Assembly (NCBI GenBank): GCA_027604505.1
Contig: JADIIX010000131.1
Coordinates: 1 to 64,000 of the forward strand
Source of the DNA: Gonapodya sp. JEL0774
Taxonomy: Eukaryota; Monoblepharomycota; Monoblepharidomycetes; Monoblepharidales; Gonapodyaceae
Length of the DNA stretch: 64,000 bases
Direction: 5' to 3'
The translations under genes were made by a program, and so were the position numbers. Shown here one piece after another: positions 11,337 through 23,300 of this stretch (positions are counted from its first letter, which is position 1; each line of letters starts with the position of its first letter). The notes under the pieces are model-generated. The model had not been told where the DNA came from. It worked only from the letters and a program-made list of their open reading frames with translations, and made no database searches.

Positions 11337-12492
11337 ATGACTGCCTTTCATTCATCGCAGTCTCCGCCTCCCTCTCCCTCGTCCGAATCCTCCGCATCCT
11401 TCTTCATTCATCCCCAATCAAGAGCTCCAGCATACGTCCATCCATGCGACACCCCACAGAACTATCACTGTGTCTTTCCCGACTGCACTAAGGTTTTCAA
11501 GCGGTGGGATCCGTACCCAATTTCCTTCCGTTTCCCTGTTAGATAATTTGCGCTCTTCACGTTCGCCTCCAGCTCTAACAATCGTGCCCAGCATTATGAC
11601 ACCCACTTCCCTGATCGTCATCGCCCATTCCTCTGCTCGGATTGCCCATCTCGTTTCTTTCGGAAAGGAGATCGCAATGTGCATGTCCGTGACTGCCATG
11701 GCGGGACTCCAAACCATGCAACAACTGGCAAGTGAGCTAACGGATGCGCAGCTGTGGCTTTGTTGGTTTGGAGCGAAAATGGGGCAATGGTGGGAACCCC
11801 ACAAAAGTGTCACGCGAAATGTCGGCCTCCCAGAATGAAACGTGAGGATATATGTGTGGGGACAACCGAGTGAGAGAGCAAGGGAGGGTCAAGCGAGGTT
11901 AAGAGGAGAGAGGGTCGCAAACTCTTCACACTCTGTACCAAAACTTCTTTGTGGCTACGTTTTACAATAGTCCCGAGAGCGAGTACCCCCTCCTTGAACA
12001 CCAACAAAACTCTCTTACCGACTCGGAACCTTTCACTGGCGAACCCCTGTCGCCGAAGTCCTCCGCGGCTTCCCCTGAAGTCTGCACAACCCCATCACCA
12101 AGCCCCGAGCCGGCGCCCAGACACTTGGGGTGGGTACTAGAATTTTGTCTCATCTTCCGGACACCGCCCTCTTCTCTGACAAGGCAACAATACACAGTCT
12201 TGAAGGTTGTCCATTTTACCAAGTAACTCTGCGGGCTGAACCTATGTTGGTCCCACAACTGAATCAGGTGTACCCATCTCAAGAACCCTCGCCCCCTCCT
12301 ACCCCCATCTGTCCTAAATTTGATATCCGGTTTCCGTTGGTGACTTCGATGACAAAGCCGACACAGCCATATGCACCAATCCCGACGTCGGACACCACCG
12401 AGGCCCCTTCACCCTGGAGGTGGAACGCACAAAAGGATCTCATGCTGGCTGAGGCGCCCAGTGGACACGACGAAGAGATGCTTCTTGATTGA
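11337..12492 (+). CDS. C2H2 zinc-finger protein
   Basis: Starts at ATG 11337 (MTAFHSSQSPPP); a Ser/Pro-rich leader precedes the first finger YHCVFPDCTKVFKR. A phase-2 intron splits the last Arg codon (donor GTGGGATCC at about 11504, acceptor near 11573). The next exon gives SNNRAQHYDTH, completing finger one, then finger two FLCSDCPSRFFRKGDRNVH with VRDCH. A further intron (donor near 11731, acceptor TTTACAATAG near 11970) leads to a Ser/Pro-rich C-terminal region ending DEEMLLD at 12492. The finger pair is closely related to that of the minus-strand gene at 13031-13875, including the motif SNNRAQH and the intron position. Likely a nuclear DNA-binding protein. The join near 12130 is uncertain. 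Confidence 0.75.
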
Positions 12493-13030
12493 TTTTATTT
12501 TCGAGCATGTGTTTGGAAATCGCATCCCGCCTCTAAATGGGAATGGGCGGTGCGAACTCGTGATTGTGAGAGTGTGTTTCTTCTGGAAGAATCGTCGTGG
12601 TTAAGCGGGTCTTGGCCACGACACAGAGAATGAACGGTGGAGGAGTGGGGGGCGAACCTTTTCCTGAAGTGCGAACCTGATAGAAATTGGCTGTCGGACC
12701 CGAGAGAGAGAAATTGGGCTTTCCCTGGACTTTTCATTCAATCATGGGCCGAATTTTGAAATCGCTGGCAGTCTCACCCTGTTGGTAACTTTTAGTTTGT
12801 TAATATCTCCAGCACTTGCCTGTATGTTCAAAGCAAAATATTCTGATTACAAAATTTGAGGGATGAATTTCGAAGATTTACAGAAGGAGATGATAGTAGT
12901 GGTCATGAACTGAAACTGCAGTCAACACTCTCGTAGTGGTACCCTTGGAGGGGAGCCTGCACAGTACAAACAAGGAGTACAAGAGAGAAGTATTCCAAAG
13001 GCTTTCGCAATCTCCACGCCAAACCCCCCG
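12493..13030. other. Intergenic between convergent genes
   Basis: Lies between the 3' ends of the two neighbouring C2H2 genes. No coding signal beyond chance frames. Confidence 0.5.
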
Positions 13031-13875
13031 TTACCTCGCATGTCCCGCCAGCATCTCCCGGTTCTCTCCAACGGGGTAGCAAAGCGGGAAGTTTCCAACA
13101 GGATACTGAAACGAATCGTTCGCATGGCGAAGATCCATGTCGATCTTCACTATCGGGTGTGAAGTCTCCATGGTGTGTTGGCTCCGCACATCCCTTTTCT
13201 CAAGTTCCGCATGTACTTTACTTGCCACTTCAACTAAAGCCATGAACCGGTCGGGGTCGGGGGGCTTGGCAATTTGCTGAGATTTGTCGTCAACTTGTGT
13301 AATGAACTGCTTCTCAGTTACCGAGGCGAGTTTGGTGGTTTCACTTTTATGCAGATTTAATCCACGCCTGAGTATCAGGAGTGGGGGTGGTTGATGGGAA
13401 GGGGAGGAGAGAGCTGTGGGGAGGTGGTTGTCGGGACACCAGTTATGCTTACTCACTCCTTTCGTCGCAAAGCGCGCGTTGGGCATTTGAGAATCTGCTG
13501 AGGATCTGGGTGGGCTTCCCGAATGTGTACGTTCAGGTCCCCGACGCGAAAGAATGAGGATGAGCACAGTGGGCATTTATATGGTTTGGGACGGTTCGGG
13601 TTGTGGGTCAGTTCGTGTTGTGCTCGATTATTGGATCTGAATAAGATAGAATTTGTGGCGTGAGTTCACAGCAAAGGCGGGGAGGGCCGGCAGCAGTAAA
13701 AAAGGTCCAGCAGGCACAGTGGCGACAAAACTGACCGATTGAACACTTTTCTGCAAATCTTGCAGGAATAACTTTTCGGTGCATCTGGAGGGATGGTTGG
13801 CCGCTTTGAGGAAGGAGGCTGAGTTGACGAAGGGGGAGATTGCGACCGCTTTTCAGCCGAACACGGAGAAAACAT
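13031..13875 (-). CDS. C2H2 zinc-finger protein
   Basis: Starts at ATG 13875 (MFSPCSAEKRSQSPP). A Ser/Pro leader is followed by finger one YSCKICRKVFNR. A phase-2 intron in the Arg codon (from about 13735) is followed by SNNRAQHELTHNPNRPKP and finger two YKCPLCSSSFFRVGDLNVH with IREAH. A second intron starts at the GTGAGTAAG near 13455. The last exon has TTKLASVTEKQFITQVDD and a charged helical stretch and ends GENREMLAGHAR at 13031. Same finger architecture and intron phase as the plus-strand neighbour at 11337, so the two are paralogs. Probably a transcription factor; target unknown. Confidence 0.75.
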
Positions 13876-14777
13876 TTTGCGTTGCGCTGCGGATGGGAAT
13901 TAGTGCGGAAACGCTCACAGGATAAAGAAGAATATGCGCTCTTGCGTGTCTGCTCACGTATTTGAGTGTGTGCTTCCGCCAGTCTGCTGTGGAAGAGGTG
14001 TTGTGGCAGGTTGTGCTGGCGGAACGGTTTGGGCTGTGGCACTTTGCCACACTAATAGAAACCTGTGGATGTGGCATACTGAACTTATCTATCTATGCAG
14101 GAATCTCACAGCACTATTATTATTCTATTTTTCTGCAAGTGCCATACTGTGTGACGTAAACGCAACAAATTCCGCACTCTTGCTACACGTTGCCTCCACT
14201 AATACGCGCACTCGAGGGAATATCCCATTGGATATGAGTTGTAGCTGTGACGACGTCGTACAAAGAGATCTCCGAGCTTGGCTGCCCACTGAAAACTGGA
14301 GCATATCGATTTACGTATGTGTTAGTGAGCAATAATATAATGTCGTCTTTCGTAAATCAACGCGCGATGAACACCCCAGGTCATAGGTCAAGCGATTCAA
14401 GACTTATTGCAAACCTAGAATCAATCACATGCGGAGAGAGAGCAAGCTCACTTTGCATAATCAGAAGTGCATGTACATCTTACACCCTCTTTGAAGTGCA
14501 CACATTCATTTGCTTGCACACAGGCGCATGCAATATATGCATTGTCGCAGTTTCTGCCGTAGTTATTATTATTGTTTCCGCATTCAGGCCTGGTGCCCTA
14601 GTCGAGCGGTTGGTCGGTGGACTAAGCGAATGACGAAGCAAAATCATGTCTGTCACAGATATGCTTGGTAATGCTCACATGTTTTGTACTTGGGAGGGCT
14701 GTAAGCAATCATATATAAATATGGGAGGGACACTGGTATTCATGTAAGGATTCATTGTTATTATTGTAGAATTCTTC
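13876..14777. other. Intergenic, with a tRNA-like fragment
   Basis: AT-richer DNA. Around 14592-14630 a word resembling a Leu/Ser tRNA D-arm and anticodon stem (tagtcgagcggttggtc) is present, but no T-arm or acceptor stem follows, so it is not called as a tRNA. No supported gene. Confidence 0.4.
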
Positions 14778-15785
14778 TTGATGGACGATCGCGTAGCCAT
14801 TCTCAAAGTCGCGCGATACGTCAAGGCTGGAAAGGAATCAGTTTCTGGAAGCATTGGTGGTAGCGGGGAAAGAGCGGACGGAATCGGAGGCAGAGACAGG
14901 AGTAGGCACAGGAGGAGACGAGGAGGAGGTCCTGGTGGCGGCGCTGGCAATGAACGCACGCGATGGGCCAGTGCGGCTGCAGCACCGTTATGGCAGTCAG
15001 CGCAGCCGCAATCGCTGCGGCATTCAGCTGCTTCTTCGTTCACATCGATCCCATCGCACGGAACGGTGTCCGGTCAAGCTCGGTGGTCTTCGTCGGAGCC
15101 GAGCCTCGTGTGGGCGCAACACGTGAACTGGACACAGGCACAGTCTGCATTGGTCTCGGCTTCTCAGAGTAGACCGGGGCCGTCGCTTCCATCGAAGGAG
15201 ACCGGGACTGTTGCCCGGCCATTGGGGATGCCTGCTCAGCTCGCTCGAGCGCCCACAACTGCCCGTAAAGAAGACCTGGTACTGCAAAGGGTGCAGTCAT
15301 TGGCGGTGCCTCACCCGACGGCCGCCTCTCAAACGAAATCGCAGTTCGCCCAGGGCATAAACCCACACGCCAACTCCCGCAACTTGCTCGCCCCGATGGC
15401 ACAGCACCCACAGGATTGCATCCAATCACAAATTCAACGCACGTGGCTAGAAAATGCAGGCACGCTTGGTCAGCTTCCATCTATCTCGTCGTCCCCTCTG
15501 CCCCCACTCCCTTGCACTCCTACTTTGGACCCAACCGCGCCTCCACCCCCGCCGCCACCTTTACCCTATCTATCCAACGATACTACCACTGACCCGTTTG
15601 AAAGAATTGACGGCCTTCTTTGGCGCCAGCCGTATGTCCGATTATCGTCATCATGTGACTCAGAATCGAACTCGATGCCTTTTCAGCACTGCGTACCGCT
15701 GCCCGTTCTCTTTGAGAGTATGACACTTAAGCACATCTGGGAATCTGCTGGTGGGTATGGGGACTTGGGTGTCCAAATTGTTTGA
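14778..15785 (+). CDS. Doubtful hypothetical protein
   Basis: A 335-codon open frame without introns, starting MMDDRVAILKVARYVKAGKE and ending GGYGDLGVQIV. It is rich in Ser, Pro, Gln and Ala, with a Pro run in the C-terminal third (TAPPPPPPPLPY). I recognise no domain. Several other frames are also open across this interval on both strands, which weakens the call. It could be a disordered protein, or a chance frame in GC-rich DNA. Confidence 0.3.
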   Translation: MMDDRVAILKVARYVKAGKESVSGSIGGSGERADGIGGRDRSRHRRRRGGGPGGGAGNERTRWASAAAAPLWQSAQPQSLRHSAASSFTSIPSHGTVSGQARWSSSEPSLVWAQHVNWTQAQSALVSASQSRPGPSLPSKETGTVARPLGMPAQLARAPTTARKEDLVLQRVQSLAVPHPTAASQTKSQFAQGINPHANSRNLLAPMAQHPQDCIQSQIQRTWLENAGTLGQLPSISSSPLPPLPCTPTLDPTAPPPPPPPLPYLSNDTTTDPFERIDGLLWRQPYVRLSSSCDSESNSMPFQHCVPLPVLFESMTLKHIWESAGGYGDLGVQIV

Positions 15786-16162
15786 GCATTTTAGCGAGGT
15801 TCCGTTCTTCGCCGTTGGTTGTGGGGCATCGCGGAATCAGGAGTTGCGATGCCAGGTGTTGGGATTCTTCCTACCCTCATGCAACTGAGCCGCGGCACAC
15901 ATGCAAAGCGTTTCGCTACCCCTGGGAATTCGATCCTCCCTTGAATGGGCTTTGGATGTCAATCACGACAGTTCGTCCAATAATCATTTTTTGCCGATGA
16001 TTCGTTGTTTCACGCTTTCGCGCTTTCCTCCACATAATTTTCTCGGCGCTCTCAGCTCGACACTCCTTTCTCGAACACACCAAGCGGCACATTCCTCTCC
16101 CCTTTGCACGACACGCAGTCCGTCGCGCGCTAACCCACCTCTACTTCCTCTACGCCACGAAA
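15786..16162. other. Promoter region of the LRR gene
   Basis: About 375 bases with no convincing frame. Pyrimidine-rich immediately upstream of ATG 16163, as expected for a fungal promoter or leader. Confidence 0.45.
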
Positions 16163-18471
16163 ATGAACACCTCGACTCGAGTTGCCGTAGACCAGAATGA
16201 GTGCGGAGGGGCAGCAGACACATTGGAACTAGCACATTACTTGGACCTGCAGGTCTTGGTAGAGGCTTGCTCGAGAGAGCTGGCGGAGGAGGCTGATCGA
16301 ATTGAATGGAGTGTCGATGGTGGTGTAGGTGAGTGTTGGCCTCGGATAGACGTGCTCGCTCTCTCCGAGCTACCCTGCGAACTCTTTTCGCGGTGCCAGA
16401 ACCGCTCTGTCCAGAACCACCTTATTCCAAACTGTCCACTTCGTTGGTGCATCTTCCACTCCTCCATCTCAAACATCCCGTTGCTCTTCTCATCGCGGAG
16501 CGCCACCACCGACACTCACTTACTCCCGCTCTTTGGTCTTCGCTCTGGCGCCGCTGCCTGGCACGCTCTCGTCCACCCGGTACTGAACATGAGGCATGGG
16601 GTGTGGGAGCTTCGGAGGTGAGAGTACGAGTGGTGGCAAAGTGGATTGAGGATGTGATCAGCGGGGAAAGGAAGGTGCGAGTGGGAATGGTCCGGGAGGT
16701 CGTGACAGCGGTGGGGAGTGTAGGAGATGTTCTTACGGTTGTGCTTGGGCGAAGTGAAGAAGATCTGTGCAAAGATTCTTTATTGGAAGTGGCTCAATAC
16801 GCGGATGGACTTAAGGAGGTGAGAGTTGTGTGCCATATGGAGATGTCTGGATGGGAGAAAAGCGCAACAGAGTCCATCGAGGCAGTCGCTGAGGGGACAC
16901 GGAGGCGAGAAGACGGGAAGTCTAGTGGACCAGTGCTTGTCCTTGAGCTACGGTGCTCGCAACTTGGTGATGCGGGTTACATTGCGGGACTCTGTGCAAA
17001 AGCTCCCACCAGCACCCTACTGGCCGTTTCGCCTTCTCCAGGGCAGCAACCAACTTCCCTGCACCGCTACGTTCGACTTGTTCCGGATCAGACCATTGAT
17101 GTTACACCGGGTGTGCAAAGACACGATTTATCTGCCAAATTGCGATCTCGCATTGGTGCCGGAATGGTTACCTCGATTCCGTCAACAGTTGCAGACTCTC
17201 GCGATACCAAATCCTCCAAAATTCATATACGCATCAAAGCTACGCACGACCCACGTGCTCCGATCCTTTCTTCTTCTCTTCGTACGGTGCTCGCCTCGAT
17301 AGCCCCGGTACGACTTGTGGGTTTCGACGTGGAGCGATTGATCATTTCCACACAAGATGGTGAACAAATAGCGTCCATGATGTCAGCAGCCGGAAATCAT
17401 CTGACAAGGCTGAGGCTCACTGGATGCTTTCTTGCGATTGAGGACTTAGTGTCACTGTGTGAGGTGGCCGCCAGGAGTGAACTTTTGGAAGACCTGGGGC
17501 TGGAAGATCTGAATTATCTCGGTGGTCTACAAGGACGAGAAGACCACGAAGACCAGGATACCACAGCTCGGCTGGCTTCCGCTCTCGTTGCTCTTTTTAA
17601 GCGACGCCCTTCGCCTCTCCGAGTTCTCGTGTCGGGTGTTGTGTTTCCCGGTCACCCATGCCTCTCCATGTGCCGTGCGGCAGTAACATCGGGAACTCGT
17701 GAGGTGCGTCTGCGCAGATGCGGCATCGGCGCCGCTGGTATTAGTGAAATGGCATCGATTCTGGACGAAGCGGGACAGGGACGAGAGACAGTGTTTCCTC
17801 ACACGCTAGATTTGAGCGAGAGTGGCGCGCCTCCAAGAACGATCGCCACATTAGTCGCGGAGATCACAAGATCTGGGTGGGCTAATGTACTGAAGGAATT
17901 AGATTTGTCTGGAGCGGGGTTTGACACGGGTGCAGCGGTTGCGATTGCGCGCTTTTTGGAGCGCGGCCCCAACGCCCTCCGGGTGTTGAGACTTCGAGGA
18001 ACTGCGGCCGGGCCGCACTTGGGAGACACAGGGTTCAGAGAAGTGATGTCAGGGCTAACTCGCTGTGAGGGACTGGAGACTGTGGACTTTCGGAGACAAA
18101 GAGTGGGAGACTTGGGCGCGGTGTGGTTGGGAAAGAAGTTAGGGAGTGGCGTGTGGCCCAACATTCGAAGGATTGGCTTGGAAGATAATGCAATGACGGA
18201 CGTCGGGGCAAGCGAAATTTGGGCAGCAATTGCGCGGCGGTATGAGAGCTGGGACGGTGGAGGAGAAGTTGGCATCAATGGCGTCAGTGGCAGCATTCAC
18301 CACAATGAACCACCAAGGTGGGGACTTGTTATTGAACTGGACGGCAACTTTGTGTCCCCATTAGAGGCATGCCGTCTGGAATCTTGGAGGACCCAGATCC
18401 ACTTGCAGGGGGCGGTGCAGTGCATTGCAGGGGTCGTCCGATGCCCCCGACAGAACTCTATAGGGTTGTAG
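16163..18471 (+). CDS. BTB/Skp1-like N-terminus with ribonuclease-inhibitor-type LRRs
   Basis: Exon 1 starts at ATG 16163 and ends near 16329 (donor GTGAGTGTTGG). It encodes LELAHYLDLQVLVEACSREL, which matches the C-terminal helices of BTB/Skp1 folds. A long second exon continues to 18471. The C-terminal half has repeats of the RI type: LRLTGCFLAIEDLVSLCEVA, LKELDLSGAGFDTGAAVAIA, LRVLRLRGTAAGPHLGDTGF, LETVDFRRQRVGDLGAVWLG and IRRIGLEDNAMTDVGASEIW. Together this suggests a substrate-recognition or scaffold protein, possibly of an SCF/CUL3-type complex, but that is inference. The acceptor of exon 2 is not certain (between about 16345 and 16480), so the residues just after the BTB-like part are unreliable. 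Confidence 0.75.
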
Positions 18472-18939
18472 GATGATTGACAAGCTGAAAAGGACATTCA
18501 CATGAGCGTCAAGAGCGTCTAGTCGAGTTGCGTGTTCTGACGCACACTTCTTGCACGCGATACTTCTTGCGGCACTGGCGAGTTGTCCTCGTCTTAGTCA
18601 CTATTAATGTAGGAAAGTGACGATTGAAGGCATTTTGAAAATTTTTCGTTTTTGTATGCTACATACATGGTATGATCAAACCGTGCAACTGCTACAGTGT
18701 CCGAAAAAACTGATGGTGGTATTGACATGAATATCAAGAGTTTCTTTTTCATCCTCCGCAAATACAACACACAACGTGTTGCAGTGTTGGTCTGCGTAGC
18801 CGCAAATGAGCAAAAGCAAGAGCATGACAAGCATCAGGATACGATCCGAGAAGGATCCAAACAGTTGCGAATCGCGGGACAATATATGTCCTTTCAACCA
18901 CCCATCACCACTTCCACACACCAAGCCACAATGCCACCA
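18472..18939. other. Intergenic between convergent genes
   Basis: 3' flanks of the LRR gene (plus) and the small hypothetical gene (minus). Nothing else supported. Confidence 0.45.
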
Positions 18940-19242
18940 TCAATAGGATGAGTTCCATTCGCCCAGGCGGTCGTAAATCGCAAAAGTAGCGTCCCGGGTT
19001 GGGGTAGGCGCGGCAGTATCCACCATGTACGTTTTGCCATCCACCTCCACAGTCTTGGTTTCTGACGGACGGCGGAGGGGGTTGGTAGGGGAAGCATACT
19101 TGGATTGAGAAGGTAGAGCAAACGCAATTGAATTTATGTCCACCAAAGACGGATTCGGAGCGATGCCAGTGTTGATTGCAGAAGGAGAAGGAGTGCGGGC
19201 GTGTACGGATGGGCTTCCAGTGCGTTGGATTGGATTCATCAT
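18940..19242 (-). CDS. Small hypothetical protein
   Basis: A 100-codon frame from ATG 19242 (MMNPIQRTGSPSVHARTPSP) to 18940. The N-terminal half is Ser/Pro-rich. The second half has a compact, balanced sequence, ETKTVEVDGKTYMVDTAA then ATFAIYDRLGEWNSSY, that reads like a real small protein. No family recognised. No intron is needed, although an upstream exon cannot be ruled out. Confidence 0.5.
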   Translation of the reverse strand: MMNPIQRTGSPSVHARTPSPSAINTGIAPNPSLVDINSIAFALPSQSKYASPTNPLRRPSETKTVEVDGKTYMVDTAAPTPTRDATFAIYDRLGEWNSSY

Positions 19243-20328
19243 TTTCGGTGAAATATGAATGGTGGGATGATGAAGAACGACTCAGAGGAATACAAGCTTG
19301 GAATCGAAAGAAAAAGAAAGATAAGTTTGAAGGAATGATTGTCATTGCGATGGATGTATGCGGGTTTGGTGGGGGATACGAAATGACGCCAAGCGTTGCA
19401 GAGCAATGTCGTTAATGAGAAAGCGACGTCGGACGCAATAGGAGACCAAAGATGATCAGTTCAAGAAAGAGACAGAAAGAATCAAGAATGATTTGGGACG
19501 TTCCATTGACAGGGATGTTCAACGTGATCCACATGCGACGAGCGCCAAGAACCATTGAATCACTCAGTATTCCGCTTCAGCTTACCTGATTGACAGAATA
19601 TACGAACAGAAAAAGTGGCCGACTTGCTGCAACTGCGTTTGAATGTATCGATTGCGTTTGAAGGTCTAGATTTTATTCACCGACCCCGGTGTGAAAGATC
19701 CGAAAGTGATAAGGCCACTTCCTCTAGATGATAAATGAACTTGTGCAAACTTTGGCACTTTGCTTACCAGCGTCAAATTCCTTCAGCAAATTATTGCGAA
19801 AGTTTGCGAAAGGCACTCACACTTACTTTTATCTTCTCGCCACTGCGTTGTGCAGGCACAGCTTGGGGCACGGTTACTGCGAAGCCCCACTTGGACTTTG
19901 CGTTACAAACCGCCAACACCCAACTCCTATCTGCGCTCTCTCTACTCCTACCCCATTACACCACAATTGGCAACCTCCTGGTGGAATTCAGACACAATAT
20001 TTTAATCTACTATATGCATCCATAAATGGGAATAATTCTCTGGGACATCGTCTCGCTTTGCCCATCAGCTCTGACTTTCTGATGGGTTTCCCGTTTTCCC
20101 TTTCTCAAATAATGTGGGTGCTCATGAGCGGTTGCGGTTGAGATGCCGGTGACCGTGCATCCCCATCCAAACTAAAGGCTCGCGGCGTGCACCAACGACC
20201 CCCAGGTCGAATCACTGCAGAACGGAACAATTTTCGCAGATAATTGGCTCGGATCGTGCTGAACCTGAGCTCAGCTTGGCACACAGCTCTGGAATCCCTT
20301 GAATTCTCACCACTGAATATTTTCCGCT
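19243..20328. other. Intergenic, divergent
   Basis: About 1.1 kb between the minus-strand small gene and the plus-strand Mis18-like gene. Open frames around 19728-20141 have no coherent composition. Presumably promoter DNA for both genes. Confidence 0.45.
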
Positions 20329-23300
20329 ATGACTGGATCAAACTGCCATATCAACGGAACAGCGCACGCAACAAGCTTCAACGGTGGTGGGAAGTCTATT
20401 GTGGAGTGCCAGAAGTGTGGTGGGAAAGTCGTGGACGTTTCGGGAATGATCTCGACTGAGGATGGAAACTTTGTCGTGGACGGTAAGTGCGAGTCGCGGA
20501 AGTGGTCATTCTGGGACCGGAGTTGAAGGAAAGGAATGATGTTAGCTGTGCTAAGACTGGCAATGGGATATTGCCGCGGGTCTTTGGCAATGATCCCAAA
20601 ATGCCATTATGAAAACCTTGTCACTGACGTCCTCAATCAATCCCTCCCGAAAGCGGCTACGCTCTCGGAGCACTCGAAACTGTCTCACATCTCAGATACT
20701 ATTTCCTGCTCCAAATGCAAAGCCACCATTGGGCACCGCCTGTCCGTCGTGCCAAGCAGGGTACCTGGTTCTTGGGCGGAACCTGTGGTGCTGGATCCCA
20801 AAGCAGTTCATGTGCCTGTGTCTAAAATCCTTCAAGGGAGGAGTGGAGAGGGTGACATGGATGAAGACGAAGGAGGGCACAGTGGTGACAGCCTGAGTCC
20901 TCCTCCACTTTCGAATGGTCACAGAGGTGACGGTGAGGCCATCAGTGAAATGGAATCCTTTCTGAATCTCGACGGAGGTCAGACAGAGGGGATATTGGCA
21001 TCTTCTGCTTCTGTGCATCGGGTGGATGGAGTCCTGCCAAATGGAATTCGCAACCGAGCACCTCCCGTAATTGGAGCACACCACGCGAACACCAACGGAA
21101 CGCACTCAAAACGTCACGATAGAAATCATAGTGTATCCTCGCGGGAGAACGCTACAAATGCGCCCGCAATGCGCCCCACTCGCTCACGGACGCCCGTCCC
21201 TTATGACACGTTGACCTCGGCTGCCGCAAGTGCACCGTCCTCGACCCAACCCACACTGCCTGTACCCGCTCAATCACAACCAGGAGTCGTGCGCCCACCG
21301 TCCACAATATCCCTGCTCTCGACACTGGATCCGGCTCCCACCACTGCACAACCCCCGCCAGCTCCACCCTCTTCCCCACCTCCGGCACCAGCCGTCACCA
21401 CAGATGTCTCGATTGCTGGGGTTGAATGTGAAGCTGTGCTGGCCCGTGACAAGGGCAAAGGACGTGCAGACGTTGCGGCAATCGGAAAAGATGCTGCTGG
21501 TGTTCCTGCGGGCCGGATGGATCACTCTCCCTTGCGAGGTTCCGTGTCACCGAATCTGAGGGCCAGCTCGAGAAACAATATGACGGATGCTGATAGCGTT
21601 ACTGCCTTACACGCTCGCGAAACGTCAGGCCCCCGCGACAATGATGTTGAATCCGAGGTCGACTTGCGCAGCGAGAGTACTCCGTCAAGGCCCCCTCCGC
21701 ATCGAGGCGTCTTGGATCGACTCGTGGAAACTACTTCTGACCTTGATCCGCCAACCCCAATCGACCATAGTGCGCCTAACCGCCGGCCTCCAACCGTTCT
21801 ACCCCAACCCCTCCTATTGCCCGCCACGCACTTGGATCACTCAGACCTCTCTTGCCTTAACCACAACCCGCCCGTTCGATCTCCTGTTCTTGCAAGCACA
21901 GGGTCCACCCATCGCACGTCTGCGAATAGCACTGAACCTCGTGAAAACAATGGAGCTTTGGGGTTACCACGAACCACCGCGAGCGCAACGGCGTTTTCGG
22001 CGGATGGCAGTTCGAACGGCAACGAGCAGAATCGCACACCGGGAGGGTTTAAGAATGGTTTGGGATTCGAGCACGTGACGATTGAGGACATTGATCACAG
22101 ATTTGGGGATGTGAGTGGTTCTGTGATCCTGGAGTCCCCAACCAACTTTAAAGTCTGCCGTTTCTTTCAACAATTAGATTGAAGAAGCCTTCATCCAGAC
22201 AACACACCTCCTTGCACACCTGAAACTTCGTGTTGATCGCACTCTACCCCGGCATGCTCTTGACGACTTCGAGTCCGACCCGTTCGGCTTGCGGATCAGG
22301 CGACGCGACGAGGACCCCCGCGTAGATGATCTCCTCCGAAGAGTGGAAGATCTCGAGTCTCGAGAGAACACTCGACCAGCAGCGGCGGGGGCGGCCGCCG
22401 TTGTGGATGATGCGCGTCTGCGGTCATTAGAGCTGAAGTTGGGCAACGAGACCACCGAGCGCGTGGCGGCGCTTGAACATATCAAGAAGGAACTCCTTGC
22501 AGTAGGGAAGGCAGCACAGAAGATGTCTGAGAAGCTCAGGAAGGAGATGTCCCTCCCAGCACGAAAACCGAGGTCTGGTGAAGACTCCGACACCGTTCAA
22601 AATGTTGGCGGCTCCTCCTTCGCTGTCATGTCATCACCTGTGACGGATAGGAGGGGCTCAGGGGGTGATGCTCAGGGTGCGCTGGAAAGCTCGGGCCTGT
22701 TGACTGAGGAAGGTCAACGACAACCTCCTGATCGGCTTGTAAATTTGCATGGAGGCGTTAGCGATAGAGTTCCAGAAAGCTGGTTTCGGGAGCGAAATGA
22801 CTTGAGGCGGAAGCTGGATGAGCGTGGAAAAGAAAGCGAAGAGTTACGCAGTAGACTCAAACTACAGGAAACGGAAGGGAGAGAGTGGCAGCGACGACAC
22901 GAGGAGCTCGAAAGGCAAATGCAGCAGCGATTGGAGAACAGTGAACGAGATGGGGCGGACTTGCGAAGACGAGTAGACGAACTCTCAAAGGAATTGAAGG
23001 ATGCTCTCGGCGCGCGCACTGAAACCAACGTCGTCCGAAGTGTGGTTGAGCATTCGCCTTCGATCACATCTGTCGATAGCCACACGATCCCTTCTCGAGG
23101 TGGAAATTCCGCATTTGCACAGCTCACTGCTTCTTCACAACAGCGGAAATCTTTCAGTGGCGACAACATCCAATCAATGGGATCTGTTAATGTCGCAAGC
23201 CTAGATGCTTCTCGGGCACAGTCTGTTGGCATTCCACAAATACAGGTCGCCGCCCCTCCTCGGAGAGCGCCAGCAAAGTCTCAAAAGAAACTTGTCAAAC

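Noticed and set aside
14590-14640. Leu/Ser tRNA-like A-box and anticodon arm
   Set aside because: Only the 5' half resembles a tRNA; no T-arm or acceptor partner within 100 bases. It could be a degenerate tRNA-derived fragment, but support is too thin.
22714-23232. 172-codon minus-strand frame, Ser-rich
   Set aside because: Antisense shadow of the coiled-coil segment of the Mis18-like gene (Glu/Arg codons read backwards as Ser/Leu).
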